Shown here in pieces: positions 10,721 through 22,511 of a stretch of DNA of 33,323 bases. This DNA comes from Trachelipus rathkii. Lineage: Eukaryota; Arthropoda; Malacostraca; Isopoda; Trachelipodidae. The position numbers were made by a program, and so were the translations under genes. Below the pieces are notes generated by a model. That model did not search any database. It worked only from the letters and a program-made list of their open reading frames with translations, and had not been told where the DNA came from. The stretch is taken from assembly GCA_015478945.1 (NCBI GenBank), contig JABUQX010088141.1, positions 1-33,323 of the forward strand, written 5' to 3'. Position 1 is the first letter of the stretch, and every line of letters begins with the position of its first letter.

Positions 10721-13700
10721 AAAACAGGATGACGAAGTCTGCTGCATTTATCAGAAAATATTTTTAAAACTAATTTAGTAATGCGAATGCTGCAAGCCAG
10801 GTAGCCTAATACTTAAAAAAGACCAAAACTCACTTAAGAAAAAAGCACTCTTTCTTAAGCGAACCCTATTTAATGGATGAAATATCTAAACATATGAGGC
10901 GACTAAGTTGAGTGTAAGTTTGTGTTCTATTCATTTAAGTGGATTCAGATAATTAATTTTATTAGGTATGTATTATGTCAAACAATCAAAAAACCCTTAT
11001 GTAATATAAACAATACTATAGTAAATACTGATTAAAATAATACACTGAGAATTAAGTAGATAATGTAAGAAATGAGCTAATTGAAAATATAACTATCTGT
11101 AATAAATAAACTATAATATAAACTATGGTAAGCCAAGATAGAGGGGGTGGGAGACACTTATGTAAATGCCATTTTTAAATTAATCTAAATATGCATATAG
11201 AATAATGATATATATATTGTAAGATTAATTAATTATGTCATTAAATAGTGATATTTATATAGGGTCTAATTATAATAGTATATTAACTTAACCTAGAATA
11301 TAATAGAAATGCATAAATGAAATATAAATTACATATATATATCTATACAATAGACTATATATTTAGTTATATATTTTTAATATATAGATATTATATTTAC
11401 ATGAGATTGATTCACACTATTATTATACCCTATTGTTCAAATAGTACATGGATAATATATAAATAATCATATATATAGTGATATATTCCATCTAAATTTA
11501 GTCTGGTTTATCATACAATGGGTTATCACCAACTACTTATAAATTGTAAAAAACACAGTTTCAAAACTTTTCATCGCTGTTCCTCCCCTTTTTTCCCCAC
11601 GCTAATTCCCAACCACGGTTTTTCGGAATAGGATAGTACCTCTAAAAAAATTAAATAAAGAATAGTGAAACACGAAAATGGTCGCTCTCCTTAGGAAAAA
11701 CAAGTTACAGCACTTTCAAAGTTGTTCAAAATCCTCAAAAAGAGCTTTTCAAACATTGTTGAGAGTAAAATCCAGGATTAGGTCTCACAATAATCTTTTT
11801 CATTCAGAGTATAAACCATGAATTTTTCATAACAATCAAGGAATAAAACCAAAACCTATATAGGGTAACAAATTAATTAATATACGATAAAATTATAATT
11901 ATATATTATAATATACTTATAAAAAATTATATCATATATATAAATAATATAAATATATATTTATTGTAAGACTTCGACTTACAATTAGTTACAGTATACT
12001 ATTATGACTAAGCATCCGTATATCATTATTATTAACCAAAAATTAATAATCAGTGAAATTAAATCAATTGATGCATAATTTTTCAACTTTCAAGTCGAAT
12101 ATAACAATATATTTTAATATGTTAATTTACAGTATAATAATTATGAAAATAATAATCTGAGATTAATACAAAAATCATATTTTTATATTAAGATTATTAA
12201 TTAAAATATTAATTTATTACTATAAGAATAATATGTAAATAACCTATTATAATCTTATTATACCTATATTAAAGTCCAATCATCTTGTACATTTTTATAG
12301 TTTTGTAAGTAGTAATATAATTGGATAGTATTTAGTTGGTTTTTTGATGTACATGACAGATTATCGAAGTCATAATCCAGAGTAATCTTTCAGTGCGCCC
12401 AGTAGATTAATACTGACACAAAAAAACAAAAGTTAAGAGAGAATACACAGCTATCCCACTATAATAAGTTATATGATGCGAGACAGAAGAATAAATCCTC
12501 AAAGCTGTGTCAACTCATTTAATGGAGACTAACTTGATTAAATAAAATCGATGTTAATGTTTTACATTTCGATAAATAATTTTTTTATTTAAATTTATAA
12601 AAACATCCAGATGGTAATTGGTAGAAAACTTTGAGTTTATTAACATCTACAAATTTATGTTATATGTTATCAATATTCGCTTAATTAATACTATAAAAAT
12701 TCTGATTTATTATTAAGAGTTACAGTATTAAATACTTAAGAGCGTGTTCCTAGATTAGATTAAGTATGAGTCTTCTGTGGATTAATGAAGTCTGACTTAA
12801 GAGTTAATATAAAAATAGATTAGACGGATGTACTTGGTTCAAGTTTAATAATTTACATAATATGATCATGACTTTGATATATTCCTTTAAGAGCTATATT
12901 TTTCATCTAAATATAATAATTTTACGTATTTATAAAGTATATAACATATATTATAGTAATTCAAACAGTCTGAGAGTAATTCCGTTATAAGCGTAGGGAA
13001 AAAGTATTACTGATAGATCACTTATTTATTTTACAATCCTAAGCTATCGTTTAATATAAGTTATAATTACAGCATGATTTTAATGAGTAATATGACTTTA
13101 TTATGATTAGAATTCAAAGGGAAAAGTGAATATACTAATATATTATATCATGTATAAGTATAGAAATGATCCGATATGAGGGTTACTATTAATAGTTATT
13201 GTGTAGTTAATTAAGATGGAGTCTAAGTAATCAGGTTATTAAGTATTAGGAACTTACATAGATTATGAAATATATAAATGTATTCATCTTCGTGACTGAT
13301 GGTTGTATTATAAATATAGTTTATTAATAAACGTCAAGGTAGTTAGAGGAGAGCTCATTATGTACTTTATCAAAGTAAGTAATATGTATATAAACTAAGT
13401 GTATCTTTTATGATTTTTCTAAAGAAAAATGTGTACGGAAGCTACTCCAAAGCAAATCGATTAGTAGAGGATATTACCAAAGTAAACAAGTAATCACACC
13501 GTACTCACGCCACATTATATTTTGTATTCCGACAAATGATATGGATTATAGCAAAACTAAATGCCAAAGTGATATACTGAAAAGATGTTGAAAAATGATC
13601 CAATAATTATAATGATTGTTATTGAGAGTTATAAGTATAAATACAATATAATAATGTATCTGATGTCTAATTCCTTACCTAGCTGACCACATAAGGATAA

Positions 13701-14815
13701 ATATTACCTTGAATTCGGTATATTAGTAGGCCACACTTAAATTTTCCATATTAATAATAACGCTAAAGGAAGAATTTATCTCTTATATCTTTAGTTGAAT
13801 AGCAATGGAGGTATACATCATCTATGCTAAATTAATATATTAACGATGTAACTATACGGCTATTTATGTAAGTGAGCGTAAATATATGATATGTTCACTG
13901 TAACACTCTAAGTTCAATTGTACAAGGCTCAAAATGCACATGAGAGAGCACAAGTCGGATAGTCTGTATAAGTAGTGCAGGTGAGTAGTCAGGCATTGCC
14001 AAAGCCTATGTAGAGCAATAATATTGAGAAACGATATATAAGATCATAAAACTAGTCACTAGTTATTGTCTGTAACAAATCATATTGGGTCAATATTAGT
14101 AATTTACGTACAGAGTAATTTTCACGAATTCACTATCTTCAATACACATGAAGAGTAGCATTCTTCACTCATGAGAAGTTACATATGACGCCAAGTACAT
14201 GCATTTCAGGTATCTCTTATATGGAAAATAACGGATGTAGTTTAAGCTGATAAGACTCATAAAATAATGATTAGAGAATTCTATAAACACTCTTAGTATT
14301 GGTTAATTTATAAATTTATGACAAGATATAATCTAATATTAGTATAACATTAGTAACCTATAATATTAAATAAAGGCTTCACAAAATAGATATTTAAGCA
14401 ATAATATAATAATAAGTATATATAAATAGATAATTAATAGAATATATTTTTTATAGTGTCCAAAATAAATATATTGATATGTATATAAATAGATAATCTT
14501 AGTATAGATATATACTATCAGAAGATGAATTTAAAAAATTATGTAGTAAATAATAATTATATAAGTAGAAAATAAATAACTTAGTTGTTTATGAGTAAGG
14601 ACCTATCAGAAAAAAACCTCATATCGATCCATATATGTGACGATTGTATATGATTTCCGCTGGATTGGTATAAAATTTTAGAGAATACAGGAGTCCGCGG
14701 AAGATCAGTGGAGATGATAAATTAATTTCCCCTGGAGATTATCATTTACTACGATCTTCTCATTAAATTTATAAATTAAGGCAGCATATGTGAGAGAGAA
14801 ATCTATAGAAGCCGT
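10721..14815. other. Unassigned AT-rich DNA, no genes seen
   Basis: About 4 kb without a coding frame, tRNA or recognisable transposon. A perfect 9-bp hairpin (CTTAAGAAA at 10833-10841 against TTTCTTAAG at 10851-10859, 9-base loop) is the only clean local structure noted. The stretch 11560-11860 is slightly less AT-rich, but its translations are uninformative. Confidence 0.45.
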
Positions 14816-15125
14816 ACTTCGAGAATAGAGAAGGACCAGAATTAGGAGATAGTAGTAGAGAATAGGATGCAATGAAGTTAGAGAGAGAGAGAGAGAGGAA
14901 GAGAGGAGGAAGAGAAGAATAAAGTAGAGGAAGAGAAAGAGAGGATCGTTAAAAGATGTATTAAATGAGAAACTTAGAGATGGAGATTAATTGGAGAAGA
15001 CAGGATGAAATAGTATGAGAATGAGAGAAGAGACTGAGGAAGTAAAGAGCATATAGTAAAGGGAGGGTAGAGAAAATAGAAGAAGAGAAGAGCTAAGTAC
15101 TAATAAAAGTAGATAGAGTAGAGAG
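14816..15125. repeat. Polypurine (GA)n-type tract
   Basis: The plus strand is strongly purine-rich for about 300 bases, with a clean (GA)n run near 14880-14896 and then AGGAAGAG-type steps. The left part is interrupted by T, and C is rare throughout. It looks like a decayed GA microsatellite. Confidence 0.75.
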
Positions 15126-16969
15126 ACTATTGTATTACGAGAAAATCATATATGATATATAATAATTCGATAAGTCCATATGAGAATTTATAAGAAATTA
15201 CGTATATAATTAAAAAATAATTCTATGCAAATTTTCGAGATTATCAATTGTAAAGTTAATACATACGAGTTACTATAGACTTCATAGAATAATTGAAATG
15301 TGAATCTAATATACACTAATAAGTGTAATGTAACACTCAATAAAGAGTATGTGAAGTGATGCTCACTTATGTATAATATAAGAAATAATATTTACAAAGT
15401 ATATAGTAAGATACGGAGAACACTTATAAGGTATGCCACAACAAGACGAGAAGCTGAAGAATAAACACACACGGAAATTATTCGACAGCACTACATGTTA
15501 CTTATAGGATAACGCATGTACTTTCATATTATAATTTCAGGGATTCTATAACTCATCGTCAAAATATCTCATTCGAGAGAGATATAACTAAGTAAGTTAG
15601 AATTTAAGCATTACGTATATAATATGAGAAACTTAATTTTTTGAGAATCTTACAAATAATTAGTATTGATTCATATTTTATGCACAAAGACCTTAATCCG
15701 AATAACACTACAAATATAGTCGCGAGGATACATACGATCAACTAGAGTTCTTTAGTATACGCACGACGTCATGCTAGGAATCTATAGAAATATATAAGAG
15801 TACACTATTGTCTGGATATTCAGAGTGATCTACAACAATTGTATGTTACAGTATTGATTTATTAAGGGAAAATATTGTGTGATCAGATTAGAGAGCAAAA
15901 CAAATAAGAGTATAAAATTTTTATTATAGGTGATAAGAGCATAAGAAGAAAACGCATAATAGCTTCTGAGAGGTCGTGATATATTTTCTAGAGATGTATC
16001 ACTATTTTTTATGATTAAATTGACGAGAGCAGTATAGAGAGAATAAGAGTGGTCTTGTCGCACGAAGGGTAGATAGAACACTATTAACAGCAATGATGAT
16101 TTACTCAATGTCGATTTATTGTGAGATGTTCTCGAGCCAATCACTTCAGTACGCGGAAAAGCTAGGGTTAAAACACACCCGTTAAAATATCGGACATTTG
16201 CACGGCACAGTAAAATAGATTTTGTTACAGAGGGTGGAAGTAGCGTCTTACGAGCACAGGGAACACAAACCACATCTATTGCAGTAATAGATTGCGCGCG
16301 GAGGAACATCTGCACAATTTTCTATTCAACGTCGTACTGTATTGCTCGGAGTAAAATGCAATAAGTTTGAAACAGACCCATTAATACTGCTATGTAGTAT
16401 GTGTTCTTCGTATGACGAAGTATCCGAGTACGTTATACCATCTAGCAAGGTATATCAGAATCAAGATAAATTCACAAGTATTTAAGTGTGTACCACATAC
16501 TTAAATATAAAAGTTTGAGAGATATAATCATCACACACAAAAGTTATTTAAGAGAGTATGAGAGATGTAAAGTAATCCACACTCAAGGAGCAGCTCACAC
16601 GAATAATACTATAACTATTATCGACATAAAAGTGACGTTACATTAGTAACAAATTAGTAATAGTATGATTGTTTTTTTCATTCTATCACGTCACATTCAC
16701 GAAAGACGATCCATGTCGATCATCTTCGTACCTAAACAACTGTGAGACGAGGAAGAGTTTGCAAATTAACCAATAATATTTATTGTTTTATAAAAATTTC
16801 TATTAATAATATTATATAATACCTTGGATAGTAGTGGCTAAATAATAATTAATATATTAATCAGTAGTAGTACTTTAGTATAATAGTTGGTATCTATATA
16901 ACTGATGCAAATAGGATGACGAAAATAAGGTAGAGTTTGTTTAAAATAATTTAACCTCGAAAAGCGCAT
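15126..16969. other. Unassigned AT-rich DNA with one long chance-like frame
   Basis: The longest open frame in the window (161 codons, minus strand, 16315-15830) lies here. Its product shows no motif I recognise and becomes a run of Leu, Ile, Asn and Tyr toward its end, as AT-rich DNA would give. The right half of that frame (16040-16320) has more balanced composition and may be part of an old repeat. Nothing else is supportable. Confidence 0.35.
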
Positions 16970-17350
16970 TCAATGCTCGCCAACCCACAAGCCGCGATAT
17001 AACAAGGGCGAGCCTGTATTTGGTCGAAATGAAAACGCATCACGGATGATTGGCAACTGCTTTTCGTCAGCGGCCCTTAAGACCCAGGAAAACGACGAAC
17101 ACAAAGGGTAGGAGAGAATGAAGTTGTGTGCTTGCGGTCCCGCCTCTCCTCAGGCGTGGAAGGGTCGTGCACCGGGAGCGCAATGCTCGCTCATTGGTAA
17201 ATGTGTGTGAGGTCGCGAGGGGTATCTCGCGCTCACATCCCTCGCAGAAGTAATCGGGAAAACACTTCTCCTACACAATGCATTTGGCAAAATCGAGGCC
17301 CTCGTGCTCCACCGGTCGGCACGACGCACCAACTAGACATCGCACCCGTG
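16970..17350. other. GC-richer patch of unknown nature
   Basis: The region stands out from AT-rich flanks by CpG content. It carries CAATGCTCGC twice in the same orientation, near 16971 and 17182. Two short open frames on opposite strands (17150-17332 and 17201-17383) overlap and probably reflect only the low A+T. It may be a transposon fragment or a regulatory island; I cannot tell which. Confidence 0.3.
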
Positions 17351-18227
17351 TATATATCGATACTAAATACGGCAAGTACGTAAAAAGTGTATATAGTGAG
17401 TATAGTATAAAAAGAATTATATAATATTTATAATTATGTCCACTAAAATTTAATTTATCCCACTAATGGTAAATAAGTATAAAAAAAGGGAAAGCGTATC
17501 CCCTATGTGAATAGATAAGCTCAGTAAAAATGAAGAATTAATTTTACACATAGATGCATCAAAATGTAAGGTGGGCAGGAAATGCCGAGCGCAGACGCGG
17601 TACAGAGGAGGGGGTGGAGTTATAATCAGAGAAGATCCGCCTGTTTAGTGTGAGGAGGAAGAGACACGAAGAGAGGAACAAACCCGAACGACCGAATATA
17701 TTGTTTCTGCCAAAGGTATGCAGATATGGTTCTGGAAAAGACCGCGTTCCACGGAGGGAGAAAATAAGCCTAAAAACCCTACGATCGAGTTTTCCGAGAA
17801 GGAAAGAACGCTCCTACTGTACATGCTGATAGGTTGCCTTTTATCTATATATCACCCTTTCGGGAGTATACAGCATTAAGAATCAACTAGAAAATAAGAG
17901 AATGTTAACGTTGCTATATCAATACCACAATTGTCATAATCTAAAAATACACCTTAAACTTACTAAGTATATATATTAGAGTAAAGTAAGATAATAGCGC
18001 TAGAATATATAATATAACTTACACGTAAAAATATGACTTAAAAGTTTAGCGGAGCTTATAGGACTGACTCTTAAATGAAGAACTACTACTGGTACCATTG
18101 TCGTAAGATTTAGGATTATACTAAGTTTAGGTAGTATAAGCAATGGCGCTAAGATTAATAATATACGACTTTGTACGAAACATTCTATCTACCAATACAC
18201 ATATCTGATATTAATAGACGAATCTCC
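17351..18227. other. Unassigned non-coding DNA
   Basis: The 17500-17830 part has balanced composition and gives some long partial frames, including a stretch reading LHIDASK (17547-17567) that superficially recalls the start of a retroelement RNase H. The following residues do not support it. The rest is AT-rich and featureless. Confidence 0.4.
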
Positions 18228-18649
18228 TACTTTTGTCATTGATTATGTTAAAAAGAAAGTTTAAGTATAGTACCTACAGGTATCAAACTACGAAAAGTAT
18301 CAAAGGCTTGCTCAGAAACTTAATCTTTAGATTACGTCCAGTCAAAACAATCTCCCACTCACTAAAGTCACTAAACAGTTTCGAACTCATTTGCTTGCTC
18401 CAAAAGAAAGGAGATGCAGGTATATATATATATATCTAAATACAGGGGAGAGAGATAATTGTCTATTTATTAAAAATAATCTTTGATGTCAGGGGTATTA
18501 TTAAATGGAATTATTGATTCACTCCATTCAAAATATAGAAGGATCTAAAATTATACTCTTATCTTGAACTAAACAGAAAATTAAAATGAAGAAGACAGAC
18601 AAATCATGAACACTCATTAATAGAACCTAAAAAATTAGGGCCCACTCTA
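18228..18649 (+). repeat. Diverged direct repeat, copy 1
   Basis: This segment is collinear with 19904-20282. Shared blocks in order are TACTTTTGTCATT, ACCTACAG...CAAACT...GAAAAGTA, TTGCTCAG, a CTCCCACTCACT block, ACTCAYTTGCTTGCTCCAA, TCTATTTATTAAA, and AACAC..ATTAA with a GCCC end. Indels separate the blocks. The pair could be terminal repeats of a degraded element, or two insertions of one repeat family. The ends do not show the TG...CA of typical LTRs. Confidence 0.65.
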
Positions 18650-19030
18650 CTGTACACCCCGGAAAATAGGTGAAAAGCCCCCTTTCCTGACTCAAACTTC
18701 TTCATCCTCACAAGAAAGTTCGTCTCCGAAAGAAAGACATCCTCACCAAGAATAGTTCTCTCCATAGAATAATACAAGCAAATTCTGCAAGGCATCAAAA
18801 GGTGAAAAAAAAACAATAAACACCATCGAAAACATAATCCAAACTCTGTATCACTCATCCCACAAGAGATGAGCTGCATGCTAGAGCGAGAGAGTGGAGT
18901 ACGAACTTAAGATACATTTTTAATCAATTGATTAAGAGTAAGGGCCGTTCACAAGCCATAAACGTAATTGTTCGGGAGGATTGACGTCGCAAGTGTGTAA
19001 TTACTAGAGCATAGCAAACTTGCCTTTTGC

Positions 19031-19437
19031 GGCATGGGATTATTGTTCAATTCAATTTTGGATTATGGGACCTCGATATTCTTTGGACCACCTAACCGAA
19101 CTCTGAATCCTTTGCGAAATCTAATGGTGTTCTGTGACGCCGCTCCCTTTTATGTATGAAGAAACTTTTCAAATAAAGGATACCTAAATTTCAAGCACCT
19201 TCGCCTCTACATATGTAACTTTCTTTTAACGGTATGGATTCTTCATCATATTTAATTGGAATTATGGCGTATATTCACTTTTTTGAATTCCACTACGACT
19301 TTGATTTTTTTAAACCATTTTATATGATTATAAGTAAGTCGCTCATTATATGTACACAAATCAATTTTTTTCAACCATGTTTTACATAAAACTTCAAAGC
19401 AACTTCGTCTCTACATGTGTCAAGCAATGTTTCTCTC
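19031..19437 (+). repeat. Two-unit tandem repeat, about 200 bp per unit
   Basis: Unit 1 begins GGCATGGGATT at 19031 and unit 2 begins GGTATGGATT at 19231. Both continue through an AATT..GG.ATTATGG block and end in similar CTTCGYCTCTACATRTGT segments (near 19200 and 19407). The units are clearly diverged. A chance open frame (19415-19636) starts at the end of unit 2. Confidence 0.55.
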
Positions 19438-19903
19438 GTCCTGGAGCACCCTAGAAAACTTTTTCTCTGCGCATGATCATATCATGGACTACATTAGAAA
19501 AACGCATTATAGCCCTCTGGAACCTTTCCTTTGGATCAACTTGTCGATCGTATGTGGCCTATTAACTTGTGAATTAATTCAAGTGTTTCTTATATCAATA
19601 ATTATGTACAGACATTTTTGTATTTTTATGCTTTAAATGTAAAAGTATGTTTGCTTTATTATCTAGACGGACCACTAACCAAAGTAGTTGCGTTTCGTGT
19701 TTTACAATGCATCCTTCTTCAGGTTGTTCTGCTTAATATATAAGCAGTTTATTCTTGCTTAAATAAAGTTTTAATATCTGTAAAATTAATGATAACCATA
19801 CTTGTATCAACTCCGTGTCTATCGCGGGAATGTTAGATTAAATAGCAAAAAAGCCTAGATCAAAACATTTTAAAACTTCTTTCAAAATTTGTATTTGCGT
19901 TTA

Positions 19904-20282
19904 TACTTTTGTCATTACTTATGTTAGAGACATTTGTTAACCTACAGCAAACTGAAAAGTAATTAAAATGAAAATTTTGCTCAGCTTACTTATTTAGTCA
20001 GTCTCCTCTCACTCACTGTGCCATACAACAAGTTGAACTCACTTGCTTGCTCCAAGAAGAAAAGAATGCCGAATTATAAAGAAACTTAAATAATGGGGAG
20101 ACTGTTGTTATTTATAGTATATCTATTTATTAAATAAAGCATCAATTGTTTTACGATTTTTAATATTCACGATCCAGATTCATATAGTGGGCCTACTCTC
20201 AAGTTTACAAGAACAAAAAGAAGAAAGTGAAGAAAACAATTACTTAACACATTAAGACTACCCTATTTAGAGCCCCCTGATA
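19904..20282 (+). repeat. Diverged direct repeat, copy 2
   Basis: This is the partner of 18228-18649, in the same orientation, about 1.7 kb downstream. It stops where a (TA)n tract begins. Confidence 0.65.
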
Positions 20283-20399
20283 ATAATATATATATACTAT
20301 ATAATATATATACATGATATTATTAACATATATATATATATAATATAATATAGCCTATATAATGTTATATTAATATACTATAATATATAGTATTATTAC

Positions 20400-20430
<31 letters not shown>

Positions 20431-20625
20431 TTATAAATATATATATATTATACTTACTTTTTTTTACTCAAGTATCCTATTGAGTATATATATATAAATA
20501 TTTTTATATATATATATAATAATAATATTATATACTATATATATATATAGTATAATATATTAATATATATAATACTATATATATATATATATATGTATAG
20601 TATAGTATATATATATATATCCAGT
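20283..20625. repeat. (TA)n tract
   Basis: Nearly pure alternating T and A, with a short interruption of T-rich unique DNA near 20455-20485. Confidence 0.85.
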
Positions 20626-21529
20626 ACTAATCTTTCAAAGGTAACGTCATCAACAACGATAATATCGGTAGATATTCCATATCATAAATATAAGCTTTGT
20701 AATATTTTTTATAATTCATAATTTTAAATCCAGTTTTTTAGAAAATAACAATAATTTAATATCTTTCGAAGATAAAAATCAGTAGGCTCTGAAACTTAAA
20801 AAGCTATTACAGAAGAATATCATTACTATTATTATTGTTAGATGTGTACGTCAAAAAAACCCCAGTTTGGAAAAAATCATGAATGTAAGAATGCTTTCAA
20901 AATCAGAAAATTGTTCCAAATCAACGAAACTTACGTGCTACATTACAATAGAGGACACCAATTTACCAATTTCTGGACTACCAAAGAAGGATGCTTATTT
21001 TTTTTTTTTTCGGTCTAAAAAGTTCATACAAAATCAGAAAATATCGATAAGTATATTATATGATATTATATATATACATATATATAATATATAATATATT
21101 ATATTATATAAAATTTAGATAAAAAAAAAAAAAAAATATATATTATATATATACTATACCTACTATATAGTTATTATATCATATATAGTAAGAGAGAATT
21201 ATATATCAATATATTAATTATTAATTGTTTTAATTGTCTATTCAATTTTACGTTCTACATAAAGATAGTAAAACTTGTTTTATTCTAAATGAACACTTCC
21301 TGCTCAAAGTCTATTGTATTGATCCTGGCCTACCTCTATGTTAGACCTTCACAAATATTATTATATTATAAAATATATACTGCATTAAAGATTATTTATG
21401 CTGCTAGATTATATATTATTCATAAATATACTAACTGTTATGCGTGTTAAAATTTAATATAATATTAACTTGTATATATCTGAAATACTATATGATAATA
21501 TATAGTATATAATATACCTTAATATATAG
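20626..21529. other. Unassigned AT-rich DNA
   Basis: No recognisable frame; the 75-codon frame at 20867-21094 has no motif I know. A T run at about 20999-21010 and an A run at about 21121-21136 bracket a short TA tract. From 21230 to 21480 the sequence is AT-rich and unassigned. Confidence 0.4.
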
Positions 21530-21786
21530 GCGCGTAGGCAGGATTTCATTTGGGGGGGGCAAAGGTTGAGCGATATATATTAATAATTATAATATTTAAG
21601 GTTTTGTATATAGTTATATATTATATTATATATATATATATATATGATATAATATATAATATATATATTATATTATATATAACAGTATATATATATACTG
21701 TAGTATATAGATATATATATATTATCATATACATAATATATATTATAAGTATAAATATAGTATATATATATATATATATAAAAATC

Positions 21787-21837
<51 letters not shown>

Positions 21838-22241
21838 TAAATATATATATATATATAATATATATATATATATAATATATATTATAATATAGTATATATA
21901 TATATATATAATAGTTATATAAATATATTATATATATATATAATATACTATATATTAAATATAAATTGCTTTAAAAGGTTATAGGTACACAGCTAGTTGA
22001 CTTTAAGCCATAATGAAAACGAAAAACAAATTAAACTCTGTTAGACCCCCTCTCACGTAACATAATACGTTAGTAATTCGTAATTACTACTTCCTTATAT
22101 ATCGATTGAAGTATCTTTTTCAGTTTTTTCTAGCTAATCAAACCTCTTAAAACGTCGTCTGGCTAACATATAAGTGTTCATTTTTTATTGTAGCTAAGAT
22201 TTAGGGGGCACGGGCCCCCACTGCTCCCCTTGTTATACGCA
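21530..22241. mobile_element. Putative non-autonomous DNA transposon (MITE-like) with G-rich ends
   Basis: The left end reads GCGCGTAGGCAGGATTTC followed by a run of eight G (about 21530-21560). The right end, read on the minus strand from 22241, gives TGCGTATAACAAGGGGAGC followed by GGGGGCCC. Both ends share GCGTA, a G-rich AAGG or CAGG step and a G run, as imperfect terminal inverted repeats. From memory, ends of this GCGTAGcCAGG-plus-G-run type recur in short transposons of several animals. The interior has no transposase and is largely (TA)n (21600-21960). No target duplication can be recognised in the TA-rich flanks. Confidence 0.5.
21600..21960. repeat. (TA)n tract inside the MITE-like element
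   Basis: About 360 bases of nearly uninterrupted TA, the longest clean alternating run being near 21790-21850. The 80-codon frame across its left part (21550-21792) is an artefact made of Ile and Tyr. Confidence 0.85.
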
Positions 22242-22244
22242 TAT

Positions 22245-22400
22245 AATACGTATAGTAGATATACTATAGATAATATATATACTTATATTATAATATAATA
22301 TAATATATATTATAGATTATAATATAGGTATCTTATAGTATTATATATATAAATAATAGTAATATATTATATATATTATATATATATATATATTATATAC
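22245..22400. repeat. (TA)n-rich tract
   Basis: TA-rich sequence fills the gap between the MITE-like element and the Tc1-like element. Confidence 0.75.
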
Positions 22401-22511
22401 CCACGAAAATGTATCGCACCACTAAGCAAAAGGTACATAAAGGTATTTAAATATACCGGAAATATGCCACTATCTGTTTAATTAATATGGTTCATATTCA
22501 TACATGTCGAA

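Noticed and set aside
15830..16315. 161-codon open frame on the minus strand, the longest in the window
   Set aside because: No recognisable motif, no signal peptide or domain pattern, and the second half is the Leu, Ile, Asn and Tyr mixture expected from AT-rich DNA.
17536..17570. LHIDASK-like stretch resembling a retroelement RNase H start
   Set aside because: Only about seven residues fit. The following translation lacks the expected hydrophobic strand and later acidic motifs.
18604..18879. 91-codon minus-strand open frame between the direct repeats
   Set aside because: It has no recognisable domain and overlaps the end of repeat copy 1. Kept only as unassigned sequence.
18228..20282. 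Classical LTR retrotransposon
   Set aside because: The repeat pair lacks TG...CA ends, a primer-binding site, a polypurine tract and any gag or pol motif.
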